Positions 1 through 9,243 of a DNA stretch of 64,000 nucleotides are shown here, one piece after another; within the stretch, counting starts at the first letter, position 1; every line of letters begins with the position of its first letter. A model generated the notes under the pieces. The model did not search any database. It saw only the letters and a program-made list of their open reading frames with translations, and was not told the origin of the DNA. Origin of the DNA: Neoaquamicrobium sediminum (GTDB taxonomy: Bacteria; Pseudomonadota; Alphaproteobacteria; Rhizobiales; Rhizobiaceae); the NCBI RefSeq assembly GCF_013240295.1, contig NZ_JABETK010000005.1, forward strand, positions 186,001 through 250,000. Reading direction: 5' to 3'. Both the position numbers and the translations under genes were made by a program.

Positions 1-1
1 C

Positions 2-877
2 GAACAGCGGATCGAGCTGATCGACATGCTCAGCGATACCGGGCTGAAGCGCATCCAGGTGGGTAGCTTCGTCAGCCCCAGATACGTGCCGCAGATGGCC
101 GACACGGGCGAGCTGTTTCAGCACATCAAGCGCAAGCCCGGTGTGAAATACACCTCGCTTTGGCTGAACGAGAAGGGGTTCCGCAAGGCGTTGACCGCGC
201 ATGAAGTCGATATCGACCCGCGTCTTTTGTTCTATCCGTCTGAGGCTTTCGCACAGGCAAACAACAACTGCTCCTCAGCGGAGATGCGCGAGCGGCAACG
301 CGAGTGGGTGCGGCTCTACAAGGAAGCGGGCTACACCGTCGATGCGGCCTATGTGATGACCGCGTTCGGCTGCAATCTCGAAGGTCCCATCCCGCAGGAG
401 CGGGTGCTGGAGGACTTCCGTTTCGTCCTACGCCTTTGCGAGGAAGAGCAGATCCCCGTACCGATTCTCGTGATCGCCGACACGATGGGCTGGGGCAACC
501 CCGAGGCGGTCAAGCGCATGGTCGGCGCCCTGCGCGAGCTTGCGCCCGGGGCGCGCATCGGAATGCATCTTCACGACACGCGCGGGCTGGGCATCGCCAA
601 CATCCATGCGGCGTTGTCAATGGGGGTGGACATGTTCGAAAGCTCGGTCGCCGGCCTTGGCGGCTGCCCCTTCGCCGGCCACGGCAACGCCCGCGCCGCG
701 GGCAATGTCTGCACCGAGGACGCGGTTTTTCTGTGCCACGAGCTGGGCATCGAGACGGGCATCGACCTGGACAAGCTGATCGCCGCCGCGGTCAAGGCCG
801 AAGAGATCATCGGCGCGCCCCTGATGGGCCGGGTGATGCATTCCGGCGGACTCGACAAGTTTCGCAAGGCGAAATGA
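2..877 (+). CDS. HMG-CoA lyase-family protein (5' end outside window)
   Basis: This aldolase-type TIM barrel of the hydroxymethylglutaryl-CoA lyase family would cleave a 3-hydroxy-3-methylacyl-CoA to acetyl-CoA plus a keto acid. The frame is open from base 2, before the first Met at 26, and reads EQRIELIDMLSDTGLKRIQV, which matches the usual N-terminal part of the family, so the true start lies upstream. The C-terminal half has the metal-ligand motif HLHDTRG and the signature SVAGLGGCPFAGHG with the conserved Cys. The gene lies 10 bases before the next one and leads a six-gene catabolic run. In this context the substrate may be a branched dicarboxyl-CoA rather than HMG-CoA itself; that is inference. 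Confidence 0.85.
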   Translation, partial: EQRIELIDMLSDTGLKRIQVGSFVSPRYVPQMADTGELFQHIKRKPGVKYTSLWLNEKGFRKALTAHEVDIDPRLLFYPSEAFAQANNNCSSAEMRERQREWVRLYKEAGYTVDAAYVMTAFGCNLEGPIPQERVLEDFRFVLRLCEEEQIPVPILVIADTMGWGNPEAVKRMVGALRELAPGARIGMHLHDTRGLGIANIHAALSMGVDMFESSVAGLGGCPFAGHGNARAAGNVCTEDAVFLCHELGIETGIDLDKLIAAAVKAEEIIGAPLMGRVMHSGGLDKFRKAK

Positions 878-887
878 GGAGATTGAT

Positions 888-1802
888 ATGGGAAAAACGC
901 TGGACGGAAAGGTCGTGCTGGTCACTGGCGCGGGCGGCGGGATCGGCCGCGAGATCGCGCTGATGGCGGCAGCCGAGGGAGCGGCGGTCGTAGTCAACGA
1001 TTTGGGCGCGTCACTGAAGGGTACTGGCCACACTCTCACTGCTGCGCAAACGGTGGTGGACGAGATCAAGGCCGCCGGTGGCGACGCCATCGCCGATGGC
1101 GGCAGCGTAACCGACCCGGACGCGGCCCGGGCCATGGTCGAGGCCGCCGTGAAGGAATTCGGCCGCATCGACGCAGTCGTGAACAATGCCGGAATCCTGC
1201 GCGACGGCTTCTTTCACAAGATGAGCCACGAGGACTTCGATGCGGTGGTGAAAGTACACCTCTACGGCGCCTTCAATACCTCGCGCGCCGCGACTGATTA
1301 TTTCCGCGAGCAGGAAGGCGGCGCGCTGGTGCACATGACCTCGACCTCGGGCCTGATTGGCAATTACGCCCAGGTGAACTATTCGGCGGCCAAACTGGGC
1401 ATTGCGGCCTTTTCGAGATCCGTCGCGCTCGACCTCAAACGCTGGAACGTGCGGTCCAACTGCATCGCGCCCTTCGCCTGGAGCCGGATGATTTCCTCGA
1501 TCAAGACCGACACGCCGGAACAGGAGGCGCGGGTCGAGAAGATCAAGAAGATGACGCCCGCCAAGGTCGCGCCGATGGCCTGCTATCTGATGAGCGATCA
1601 GGCCGCAGATATCTCGGGCCAGATCTTTGCCGTTCGGATGAACGAGATCTTCCTGATGAGCCAGCCGCGACCGGTGCGTTCGGTGCATTCCGGCGACGGC
1701 TGGACCGCCGAAACGATCGCCGAGCATGCCATTCCCGCGCTCAAGTCGCATTTCACGCCGCTCGAAGTTTCAGCGGACGTCTTTTCCTGGGATCCGGTTT
1801 GA
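888..1802 (+). CDS. SDR-family 3-hydroxyacyl-CoA dehydrogenase-like protein
   Basis: This is a short-chain dehydrogenase/reductase of 304 residues. The N-terminal Rossmann motif TGAGGGIGRE (about residues 13-22) binds NAD(P), NNAG follows, and the catalytic YSAAK is near residue 165. The motif VVVNDLGASLKG resembles the (3R)-hydroxyacyl-CoA dehydrogenase domain of peroxisomal multifunctional enzymes, so oxidation of a 3-hydroxyacyl-CoA is the likeliest role. A GAGGAG-like ribosome site lies 6-10 bases before the ATG. The stop codon overlaps the next start (TGATG), indicating translational coupling. The C-terminal extension after about residue 240 is typical of this subfamily. Confidence 0.85.
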   Translation: MGKTLDGKVVLVTGAGGGIGREIALMAAAEGAAVVVNDLGASLKGTGHTLTAAQTVVDEIKAAGGDAIADGGSVTDPDAARAMVEAAVKEFGRIDAVVNNAGILRDGFFHKMSHEDFDAVVKVHLYGAFNTSRAATDYFREQEGGALVHMTSTSGLIGNYAQVNYSAAKLGIAAFSRSVALDLKRWNVRSNCIAPFAWSRMISSIKTDTPEQEARVEKIKKMTPAKVAPMACYLMSDQAADISGQIFAVRMNEIFLMSQPRPVRSVHSGDGWTAETIAEHAIPALKSHFTPLEVSADVFSWDPV

Positions 1803-2605
1803 TGAGCAAGCGCAAGCAGAAGATTGCTTCGAATATCGCCTGGAGCACACCCGACAAGATTTGCGTGCGCGGTCTCGACCTGCCGAACGAGATCCTGGGC
1901 CACATGAACCTCGGCGATCTGGCGTTTCTGCAGTTGACGGGCCGCAAGGCCATGCCCGAGGAAAGCCGCGTGTTCAACGCCATCGTCATCACGCTGGTCG
2001 AACATGGTATCACGCCGTCCGCCCTGGCCGCGCGCATGACCTATATGGGCGCGCCGGAATCGCTTCAGGCCGCAGTCGCGGCGGGGCTCTGCGGGTTGGG
2101 CACGGTGTTCGTCGGCTCGATGGAAGGCGCCTCAAAGATGCTGTACGAGGCGCTGCCGCAGGACAAGCTGGGCACCGGCGCAGATCTGGATGCTGTCGCC
2201 GCTGAAACGGTTGAAAAATTCCGCGCCCGCAGGGCGATCGTTCCTGGGCTGGGCCATCCGGTGCACAAGCCGGTCGATCCCCGCGCGCCGCGGCTTTTCC
2301 AGATTGCGGCCGAGAACGGCAAGTCCGGCGAGTATGTCGCGCTGATCCAGAAAATTCAGGCCGTGGCCGAAGATAAATCAGGCAAGATGCTGCCGATCAA
2401 CGCCACCGGCGCAATCGGCGCTATCTGCTGCGAGTTCGGCTTCCCATGGAAGATCGTGCGTGGCTTCGGGGTGATGGCGCGCGCGATCGGGCTGGTGGGC
2501 CATATCCTCGAGGAGAGCGAAAATCCGATTTCCTACGAAATATGGCAGCGCGCCGAAGAGGAGATCCTCGAGACCAGCGGCCCTGGCGCGCACAGGGCGA
2601 GGTGA
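1802..2605 (+). CDS. citryl-CoA lyase-like protein (small citrate synthase fold)
   Basis: This is a 267-residue member of the citrate synthase superfamily, shorter than the roughly 380-430 residues of true citrate synthases and matching the stand-alone citryl-CoA lyase type. Visible motifs are PGLGHPVHKPVDPRAPRL, with the His and Arg expected in the active site, and NATGAIGAICCEFGFPW. The likely reaction is carbon-carbon cleavage of a citryl-CoA-like or citramalyl-CoA-like thioester. The ATG at 1802 overlaps the previous stop; a TTG three bases earlier is a less likely start. The gene is three bases from the acyl-CoA dehydrogenase. The physiological substrate cannot be read from sequence. Confidence 0.75.
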   Translation: MSKRKQKIASNIAWSTPDKICVRGLDLPNEILGHMNLGDLAFLQLTGRKAMPEESRVFNAIVITLVEHGITPSALAARMTYMGAPESLQAAVAAGLCGLGTVFVGSMEGASKMLYEALPQDKLGTGADLDAVAAETVEKFRARRAIVPGLGHPVHKPVDPRAPRLFQIAAENGKSGEYVALIQKIQAVAEDKSGKMLPINATGAIGAICCEFGFPWKIVRGFGVMARAIGLVGHILEESENPISYEIWQRAEEEILETSGPGAHRAR

Positions 2606-2608
2606 CGG

Positions 2609-3772
2609 ATGCAGACCTCTGCCCCCGAAGCCCATGACGATCTGCGCGCGGCACTGCGCGCGCTCTGCGCGCAATTCCCACCCGAATACCACCGCCAGCA
2701 TGGTGCGGATGAGACCTACCCCGAAGAGTTCGTTGAGGCGCTGACCCGCGCGGGCTGGCTTGCCGCGATGATCCCCGAGGAATATGGCGGCTCGGGGCTA
2801 GGGCTAACCGAGGCCTCGATCATCATGGAGGAGATCAACCGCTCGGGCGGCAATGCCGGCCATTGCCACGGGCAGATGTACAACATGGGCACGCTCCTGC
2901 GGCACGGATCGGAGGAGCAGAAGCGGAAATACCTGCCCGGCATCGCCAGCGGCGAACTGCGGCTGCAATCAATGGCCGTGACCGAACCCACCACCGGCAC
3001 CGATACTACCAAGCTCAAGACCACCGCGGTCAAGACGGGCGACCGCTATGTGGTCAACGGTCAGAAGGTCTGGATCAGCCGAATCCGGCATTCCGACCTA
3101 ATGATCCTGCTGGCGCGCACGACGCCGATCAATGAGGTCAAGCGCAAGGCGCAGGGCCTGTCGATCTTCATGGTCGATCTGAAAAAGGCGATTGGCAATG
3201 GCATGAGAGTAAGCCCGATCGCGAACATGCCGGGGCACGAAACCTACGAGGTTTTCTTCGATGAGCTCGAGATCCCAGAAGAGAACCTGATCGGTGAGGA
3301 AGGGCGCGGCTTTTATCATATCCTGGATGGCTTGAATGCTGAGCGCGCCCTGATCGCTGCGGAATGTATCGGCGACGGCTACTGGTTCATTAATAAAGCC
3401 CGCGCCTATGCGGGGGAGCGGATCGTGTTCGACCGGCCCATCGGCCAGAACCAGGGAGTGCAGTTCCCAATTGCCAAGGCTTTCGTCAACCTCGAGGCAG
3501 CCAATCTGATGCGTTTCGAAGCCTGCCGCCGCTTCGATTCCGGCGGCGATTGCGGGGCGCAGGCCAATATGGCCAAGCTGCTTGCCGCCGATGCGTCCTG
3601 GGAGGCGGCTAATGCATGCATCCAGACCCATGGCGGGTTCGGGTTCGCCCGGGAGTACGATGTGGAACGCAAGTTTCGCGAAACCCGTCTGGACCAGGTG
3701 GCGCCGATATCGACCAACCTGATCCTGTCCTATGTCGCGGAACACATCCTCGGCATGCCAAGGTCGTTTTGA
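2609..3772 (+). CDS. acyl-CoA dehydrogenase family protein
   Basis: This is a 387-residue FAD-dependent acyl-CoA dehydrogenase. The FAD-binding stretch VTEPTTGTDT lies around residues 128-137 and the C-terminal domain has THGGFGFAREYD. Where typical enzymes carry an EGT(S/N)E segment with the catalytic glutamate, this protein reads QVAPISTNLI, so the base sits elsewhere or the chemistry differs. The gene is packed between the citryl-CoA-lyase-like and hydratase genes and presumably acts in the same CoA-ester pathway. No membrane segment or signal peptide is seen. Confidence 0.85.
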   Translation: MQTSAPEAHDDLRAALRALCAQFPPEYHRQHGADETYPEEFVEALTRAGWLAAMIPEEYGGSGLGLTEASIIMEEINRSGGNAGHCHGQMYNMGTLLRHGSEEQKRKYLPGIASGELRLQSMAVTEPTTGTDTTKLKTTAVKTGDRYVVNGQKVWISRIRHSDLMILLARTTPINEVKRKAQGLSIFMVDLKKAIGNGMRVSPIANMPGHETYEVFFDELEIPEENLIGEEGRGFYHILDGLNAERALIAAECIGDGYWFINKARAYAGERIVFDRPIGQNQGVQFPIAKAFVNLEAANLMRFEACRRFDSGGDCGAQANMAKLLAADASWEAANACIQTHGGFGFAREYDVERKFRETRLDQVAPISTNLILSYVAEHILGMPRSF

Positions 3773-3816
3773 GGCGCCTCGTGCTGGCGCGGCAATCTGG
3801 AACGGGAAGAGCGCGG

Positions 3817-4656
3817 ATGACAACCGAAGTCGACATCGATCATCTGCGAGGCTGGATCGGCACTGAGGAGAGCGCTTCGGAAACCATTAGCGACGTACTG
3901 CTGGCACGGTACCGCGCGACCTTGGGCCGGTGGCTCGCGCCCGCCGAGGCAGGGCACGCACCAGTGGGCCTCCACTGGTGCCTCACACTGCCTCCGGCCG
4001 ATCTCGAGACGCTTGGAGCGGACGGACACCCGGCCCGGGGCGGCTTTATGCCTCCTGTGCCTCTGCCTTCGCGCATGTGGGCCGGCGGCGAGTTGCGGCA
4101 TCTGAGGCCGCTGCCTGCGCTGGGAACCGTCAAGCGCCGGTCGGTCATCGCCGATGTGACGCTGAAACACGGGCGCAGTGGCCCGCTGGTGTTGGTTGCG
4201 GTCAAGCACAAATATGTCGCTGACGGCGAAACCGCGGTTGTCGAGACCCAGAACATTGTTTATCGGGCAAGCACGGTGCCCGGGCCCGCGCCCGCTGTTC
4301 CGCCCGAGGCGGCGAAGCGCGTGCAGGAGGTCCTGACGCCCGATCCCGTTTTGCTGTTCCGCTATTCAGCAATGACGTTCAACGGCCATCGTATCCACTA
4401 CGACCGTCCCTATGCCTGCGAAATCGAGGGCTATCCAGACCTGGTTGTTCATGGGCCGCTGCAGGCTACATTACTCATCAATCTGGCCGCGAAGGCATGT
4501 GGCCGCATACCGGCAGTTTTCAGCTATCGGGGCTTGGCGCCATGCTATAGCGGCAAGATGTTGATGCTGTGCCAACAGGGGACGCCGACCGAAGGCACGG
4601 TGTGGTGCGAGACAGCCGACGGACTGAGAACAATGCAAGGCACATATCAGTCCTGA
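3817..4656 (+). CDS. MaoC/FAS1-like hydratase (mesaconyl-/itaconyl-CoA hydratase type)
   Basis: This is a 279-residue double-hotdog protein of the HTD2/FAS1-like dehydratase group. The N-terminal region has GLHWCLTLP followed by GGFMPPVPLPSRMWAGG, as in mesaconyl-CoA or itaconyl-CoA hydratases. The C-terminal part has MTFNGHRIHYDRPYA, the usual hydratase segment with active-site Asn/His neighbours, then YPDLVVHGPLQA. The ATG at 3817 was chosen because GGGAAGAG precedes it and because homologous sequence begins there, although the frame is open further upstream. Together with its neighbours it suggests hydration of a C5 branched dicarboxyl-CoA. Confidence 0.75.
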   Translation: MTTEVDIDHLRGWIGTEESASETISDVLLARYRATLGRWLAPAEAGHAPVGLHWCLTLPPADLETLGADGHPARGGFMPPVPLPSRMWAGGELRHLRPLPALGTVKRRSVIADVTLKHGRSGPLVLVAVKHKYVADGETAVVETQNIVYRASTVPGPAPAVPPEAAKRVQEVLTPDPVLLFRYSAMTFNGHRIHYDRPYACEIEGYPDLVVHGPLQATLLINLAAKACGRIPAVFSYRGLAPCYSGKMLMLCQQGTPTEGTVWCETADGLRTMQGTYQS

Positions 4657-4690
4657 TCGCTTTAACGAACGATCGAATTCACGGGAGAAG

Positions 4691-6079
4691 ATGTTGAGCG
4701 GAACGGAGACGAGCCGGAAGCGTTCTGGCGAACATGGCACTGCCGAACTGGCTGAATTCGCGTCAGCGCTGTCCATACGGGATATTCCCGAACATGCCGT
4801 CGAACGGTGCGTAGACCTCTTTGTCGATTGGGCCGGATCGGCGCTTTCAGGCGCACGCCATCGGGCGATCCTTGCGGTTGACGATTTCGCCAAGGAAATG
4901 GGCCCCAACCATGGCCGGTCAGAAGTGCTCATCTCGGGCCGCATGACCTCACCGCTATTCGCCGCGATGGTTAACGCTGCCGCTTCGCACGTCTCTGAGC
5001 AGGACGATGTGCACAATGGTTCAGTGTTCCATCCGGGGGCGGTGGTGTTTCCCGCCGCACTGGCCGTGGCCCAGAATATCGGCGCAAGTGGCCGCGACTT
5101 CCTGACGGCATGCGTCGCCGGCTATGAGACAGGCATTCGCGCCGGCGAATATCTGGGCCTTCCGCACTACAAGATCTTTCACACCACGGGAACCGCGGGC
5201 ACTCTCGCTGCGGCCGCTGCTGCTGGCCGGCTGCTTGGGTTGGGCTCTGAGCAGATGCTCAATGCTTTCGGCTCGGCCGGAACCCAGGCCGCGGGTGTAT
5301 GGGAGTTTCTCAGAGACGCCGCCGACTCCAAGCAGCTCCACACCGGGAAGGCTGCAGCCAACGGGATGACTGCAGCAAGTCTCGCAGCACGGGGGTTTAC
5401 CGGCGCACGTCGCATCTTGGAGGGGGAACAAGGCATGGGCGCAGGAATGTCACGAAACTGCGACCCCGCAAAAATCACAGCTGGTCTTGGTGTGAGATGG
5501 GCGCTCGCCGAGACCTCCTTTAAGTTTCATGCGTCATGCCGCCACACGCACCCTGCCGCCGACGCTTTGCTAAAAATTCTGCATGAGCACGATCTGCGCG
5601 CCGATGATATTCAGCATGTCACCGCTCACGTTCACCAGGCGGCAATCGACGTGCTGGGGTCGGTCGTGCGGCCCGCCACTGTGCATCAGGCGAAATTCTC
5701 GATGCCTGCTACGCTGGGGCTCATTGCCGTGCATCGGCGCGCCGGGTTGGACGAATTCGATACGGTCCTGGAGGATGAAGCGGTCCGAGAGCTCATGCGA
5801 AGGGTCGACATGATCTTCGACCCGGAAGTGGAGCAGAACTACCCGGCCACCTGGATGGGGAAAGTATCGGTAACGATACGAGGCGGGACGGTTTTGACAG
5901 CCCGTGTCGACGAGCCGAAAGGAGACCCCGGTAACACCTTGACGCGCGACGAGATCGAAAAAAAAGCGCGTACTCTAGCACAGTATGGTGGCGCCCTCGA
6001 TGGCGATGGGTGGACTCGCGTCTCCCGCAAACTTTGGTCGGTTGCTTCACTCGAGGTGATCGGATCGCTGCTTCGCTGA
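4691..6079 (+). CDS. MmgE/PrpD family protein
   Basis: This is a 462-residue MmgE/PrpD-fold protein. The family includes 2-methylcitrate dehydratase and cis-aconitate decarboxylase, acting on tricarboxylates or their relatives. Typical stretches are ASHVSEQDDVHNGSVFHPGA near residues 98-117, YETGIRAGEYLG, and FKFHASCRHTHPAADA in the second half. A GGGAGA ribosome site precedes the ATG. This is the last gene of the operon, and an IS-rich region starts about 90 bases downstream. Decarboxylase versus dehydratase activity cannot be told from sequence. Pairing with a MaoC hydratase and an acyl-CoA dehydrogenase recalls the itaconate-use cluster of Pseudomonas. Confidence 0.8.
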   Translation: MLSGTETSRKRSGEHGTAELAEFASALSIRDIPEHAVERCVDLFVDWAGSALSGARHRAILAVDDFAKEMGPNHGRSEVLISGRMTSPLFAAMVNAAASHVSEQDDVHNGSVFHPGAVVFPAALAVAQNIGASGRDFLTACVAGYETGIRAGEYLGLPHYKIFHTTGTAGTLAAAAAAGRLLGLGSEQMLNAFGSAGTQAAGVWEFLRDAADSKQLHTGKAAANGMTAASLAARGFTGARRILEGEQGMGAGMSRNCDPAKITAGLGVRWALAETSFKFHASCRHTHPAADALLKILHEHDLRADDIQHVTAHVHQAAIDVLGSVVRPATVHQAKFSMPATLGLIAVHRRAGLDEFDTVLEDEAVRELMRRVDMIFDPEVEQNYPATWMGKVSVTIRGGTVLTARVDEPKGDPGNTLTRDEIEKKARTLAQYGGALDGDGWTRVSRKLWSVASLEVIGSLLR

Positions 6080-6121
6080 TTGACTGCTGTTCTTCTTACT
6101 TCGGCACCACTGGATACGAAT

Positions 6122-6160
6122 GTCGAACCCAATCAGACTGTGTTGAAGGTCTGGTGTCGC
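6122..6160 (+). repeat. IS5-type terminal fragment (remnant)
   Basis: The stretch GTCGAACCCAATCAG, then TTGAAGGTCTGG, closely resembles the transposase-proximal end of the two full IS5 copies in this window (GTCGAAACCCAATCAG, then TTGAAGGTCCGT). No transposase sequence follows; after about 40 bases the left end of the ISL3 element begins. This is probably the stub of a related but diverged IS5-family element. Confidence 0.45.
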
Positions 6161-6183
6161 GTGGCACTTAATTAGGTTCTTCC

Positions 6184-7808
6184 TCACTTTGTGTGGAGCG
6201 GTGGCAGCATTCGTGCCCTCAGCAGTTCAGGACCTGCCCTGCCGTACATTGCGCGCTTGAGTGTCTTGAGGCGGTTGATCTGACCTTCGGCCTGTCCGTT
6301 GCTCCAGGGCAGCTCGATGGCGTTGTTTACGGCATCGATGTCTCTGCGCAGGACACGGGCGAACCGCATGATCGGAATGAGATCGGACTCGATCGCATCG
6401 TCGATCCACGCATCCAGTGGTGCCGATCTCTTGCCGCGAAGGATGCCGTTGAATCGCATCGCCAAGCGTCGCATCTCGGCGAAAGCCTCAGATCCCTGCT
6501 TCAGGGCATCGACCTTCCTTGCCTGTCGAGGCGTCAGCAGGCCTCTTGGCTTTATGCACAGCGCCGCGGCAACAATTGGCGAAATCGCGTGGCCGGTATC
6601 CGGATCTCGAACGGGTTCCGAGTTGAGCGCCATGGAAGAAACATCATCGCCGCGCTCTCTTTCGGCCCGTCGCCAGGCTCCCAGCAGGCGCTCCAGATTG
6701 GAGAAACTTCCGGTATAACCCCGCTGCTTGACGTCATGAAACAGATGCCGTCCGCAACGGTTCCCGTCCTTCCAACATTGGGCAAGGAAGGCTTCGAAAT
6801 ACCATGGCGAAGTGGGGTTCAGTGCTGCTCGCCGCCTGTCTGGCGGAGCCTTGAACTTGAGCCAATTCGCTACACTGCGACGTTCATATCCGGTCCGACG
6901 GGCGATCTCGCTGTACGAAAGCCCTTCGTGGCGCAAGGCGTGGAGCATTTCGAATATCTCTTGACGAGATTGCCGATGTGCGAGGCGCGCGCGCCGGCGA
7001 TGTGTCGCAGCATCAACAATTGCGTCCTCCGAAAGAATGGCCCTGCCGGTGGCACGCCCAGAAAGGCTCATCTGTTCTTCGATGGCCGAGCGAAGGTTCT
7101 GGATCAGATGAAACCGATCGGCGACCTGCTGGGCCTGCGGTGCGCCTTCACGGACGGCCTGCGCATACAGGCCGCAGCGGTCGCGGCTGACGGTCTCGAT
7201 CGAAGGATGACCCGAAGCCACTTGGCGGCACTATCGACACTGCGGTCGTCCAGTATGTCGATCACCGAGCGGCGCTCAAGATCGACCATGATGGTTCCGT
7301 AGCTCGTCGCCCGCCGCCAACTCCAGTCATCGATACCGACCACTCGTATCTCGGAATTGCGTTGAGCACCCGCGGCATCCCGCTTCAACTGCCGCAGGAT
7401 GGTGTCGTCGCTGACCGGCATGCCGAGTCGCTGCATCAACCGCTCGCCAGGACGGCCACCAGCGCTGTGGCCAAGCAGGCCGACAATCTCAACGACCCTC
7501 GTTGTCCGGCGCGCATAAGGAACAGCGACCGACGGCAGACGGTCGGTAAATGTTCGGCGCTCACATTTCCGATTTGCGCATCGCCAGCGGCTCAGCAGGA
7601 GCTTCACCGTCACGGACTTGCCCTGGACTGGCAGATCCTGGAGGCTGCGGTTGGAGCAGCCGTGCCTACTTCGACTTCGCCGACCACAATCGGGGCAAAT
7701 GCCGATCGTGGATCCGGCGGCGGAAACAACCCATCTGTCATCATCAGTGAGCGCGACACCCAGAATTCTAACCCCTGGGCCGGGCGACCATTTCGATTTC
7801 CTCTGCAT
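6184..7808 (-). pseudogene. ISL3-family transposase, frameshifted
   Basis: The start at 7808 is followed by an N-terminal zinc-finger region (CPDCGRR ... CANRKCERRTF) and a helix-turn-helix, then the ISL3 DDE catalytic domain (IDDWSWRR, SRDRCGLYA, and EGQINRLK near the C-terminus). The frame breaks near 7207: this copy reads CTTCGGGTCATCC where the copy at 22950-24265 reads CTTCGGAGTCATCC, so one A is missing. The two reading segments are 7808-7104 and about 7221-6184. Unless the missing base is a sequencing error, this copy cannot make a full transposase. Confidence 0.85.
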
Positions 7809-7834
7809 GCCCGCCCATAGCGATATTCTCGCTA

Positions 7835-8679
7835 GGGTCGAAACCCAATCAGGGTATTGAAGGTCCGTAGCAAATCAGATTCCCTGCCGTCGTTTTGGGA
7901 TGGAGGCGATGATGAGCAGGCTTTTCTGGCTGGATGACGAGGCCTGGGCGGCGATCGAGCCGCACCTCCCGAAGAACCAGCCCGGTGCGCGCAGGGTCGA
8001 TGATCGCCGAGTGATCAGCGGCATCCTGCATGTGCTGAAGACTGGCTGCCGTTGGCAGGACTGCCCGGCCGAATACGGCCCGTCCACGACGATCTACAAC
8101 CGCTTCAATCGCTGGTCCGGCCGGCAGCTCTGGAGCCGAATCTTGGACGCTCTCGTTGCCAAGGGCGTGCTTGCGCTGTCGGCGTCGATCGACTCCAGCT
8201 ACGTGAAGGCGCATCGCTCGGCCCATGGCGGAAAAGGGGGCGAAGGCGCAAGCCATCGGCCCGTCGCGCGGCGGACAGACCACCAAAATCCATGCAGTGA
8301 CAGACCTGCTCGGGCGGCCGGCCATTCTGCTGCTGACAGCAGGCAACGTCGCCGATGTCACTATGGCCGGGCCGCTGATGGACGCGGCCGGTCGGGTGCG
8401 CTGCCTGATCGCTGACAAGGGCTATGACGCCAACGCGTTGCGCAAACGCCTGCGGGCAGAAGGTGCCGAGGCTGTCATTCCAGGGCGCTCGAACCGGAAG
8501 GTGCCGATCGACTACGACAAGGTCCGCTACAAGGGGCGTTGGCGCATCGAGGCAGCCTTCTGCAGGTTGAAGGACTTCCGGCGCGTCGCAACTCGTTACG
8601 ACAAGCTCGCCCGCAACTTCCTCTCGGCCGTGGCGCTCGCAACCCTCGTCGCGTTCTGGGTCTGAATGAGTCTCGGCCC
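7835..8679 (+). mobile_element. IS5-family (IS427-type) insertion sequence, copy A
   Basis: This 845-base element begins GGGTCGAAACCCAATC and ends with the complement of GGGCCGAGACTCATTC, an imperfect 16-base terminal inverted repeat. It is flanked on both sides by TA (7833-7834 and 8680-8681), consistent with the short target duplication of this group. It is inserted in the 5' leader of the ISL3 transposase gene of copy 1. It is almost identical to the inverted copy at 9244-10087, indicating recent transposition. Confidence 0.9.
7900..8665 (+). CDS. IS5-family transposase, two overlapping frames
   Basis: The first frame (7900-8415) encodes the N-terminal half: MSRLFWLDDEAWAAIEPHLP, the DUF4096-type region with CRWQDCPAEYGP, and ASIDSSYVKAHRS with the first catalytic Asp. 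The second frame (from about 8225 to 8665) encodes GPSRGGQTTKIHAV, LIADKGYDANALR with the second Asp, and the YKGRWRIEAAF segment with the catalytic Glu. A slippery GGAAAAGGGGGCG run at 8229-8241 lies where the frames must join, so programmed frameshifting is likely, as in other IS427-type elements. A sequencing indel in that run is the alternative. Confidence 0.85.
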
Positions 8680-8716
8680 TAACAGCGGATGAACCACACA
8701 AATTGAGGAAGAACCC

Positions 8717-9001
8717 AGAGGGATCGTCGGTCCGAAATCCGTCGTGTCCACCGAATCGCTCGAACTGGCCCTGGAACTCGTGCGGCGGGATGGCTTCCTC
8801 ACAAGCCTGCCTCGGCCGCTCCTGCACCTCGACATCAATACCGATTTGTCAGCGCTGAACGTGCGCGGCTACGAGTGGACAATCAGGAGCGGCGTCACCT
8901 ATCGCAGTTCGATGCGGTCGCTTGCCCCGGTAAGGTCGATACTGCGCATGCTGAGGGAAGATGTTGCTGGACTGGGCTTGGCTAAGCCGGCTGAAGAGTA
9001 G
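8717..9001 (+). pseudogene. LysR-type regulator, 3' fragment cut by ISL3
   Basis: The reading frame begins directly at the ISL3 end and gives RGIVGPKSVVSTESLELALE, then LVRRDGFLTSLPRPLL and a C-terminal APVRSILRMLRED. This pattern fits the last ~95 residues of a LysR-family effector-binding domain. The N-terminal DNA-binding part is missing and is not seen elsewhere in the window. The 240 bases after the stop, up to the second IS5 copy, hold nothing I can recognise on either strand. Confidence 0.6.
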
Positions 9002-9243
9002 TCGCGGTGGCGTTGAGGATGTCGCGTCACGGTTACGATAGGCGATTTCGAGGAAGCCGATTGCGGCGTAGAAACAACCCGGATCCACGTTAGCCAAGCC
9101 GCCAAGCTGTCTCACCGGGCGGGACCACCTCTGTTGGATTGTCGGCGAAGCCACGATCAGCCTCAGCCAAACCGCCTTCCTTGTCGGGCTTGTGGCGACT
9201 CCGAGACGGCGGGTCGCGGTGGTTGCGCCCTCTGTTGCCTCTA

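Larger units (their letters stand above)
6175..8715 (-). mobile_element. ISL3-family element, copy 1, with nested IS5 insertion
   Basis: The ends are inverted repeats: GGTTCTTCCTCACTTTGTGTGG at the left, and the complement of GGTTCTTCCTCAATTTGTGTGG at the right (ending 8715). The transposase reads leftward. An 845-base IS5 element (7835-8679) sits between the right end and the transposase start, so the ISL3 unit without it is about 1.7 kb. The eight bases flanking each end (CTTAATTA and CAGAGGGA) do not match, so no target duplication survives. The right end interrupts a lysR gene. A second, rearranged copy lies in opposite orientation at 22092-24274. Confidence 0.85.

Noticed and set aside
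6167..8723. target-site duplication of ISL3 copy 1
   Set aside because: The flanking eight bases do not match directly, nor after swapping flanks with copy 2 for an assumed inversion.
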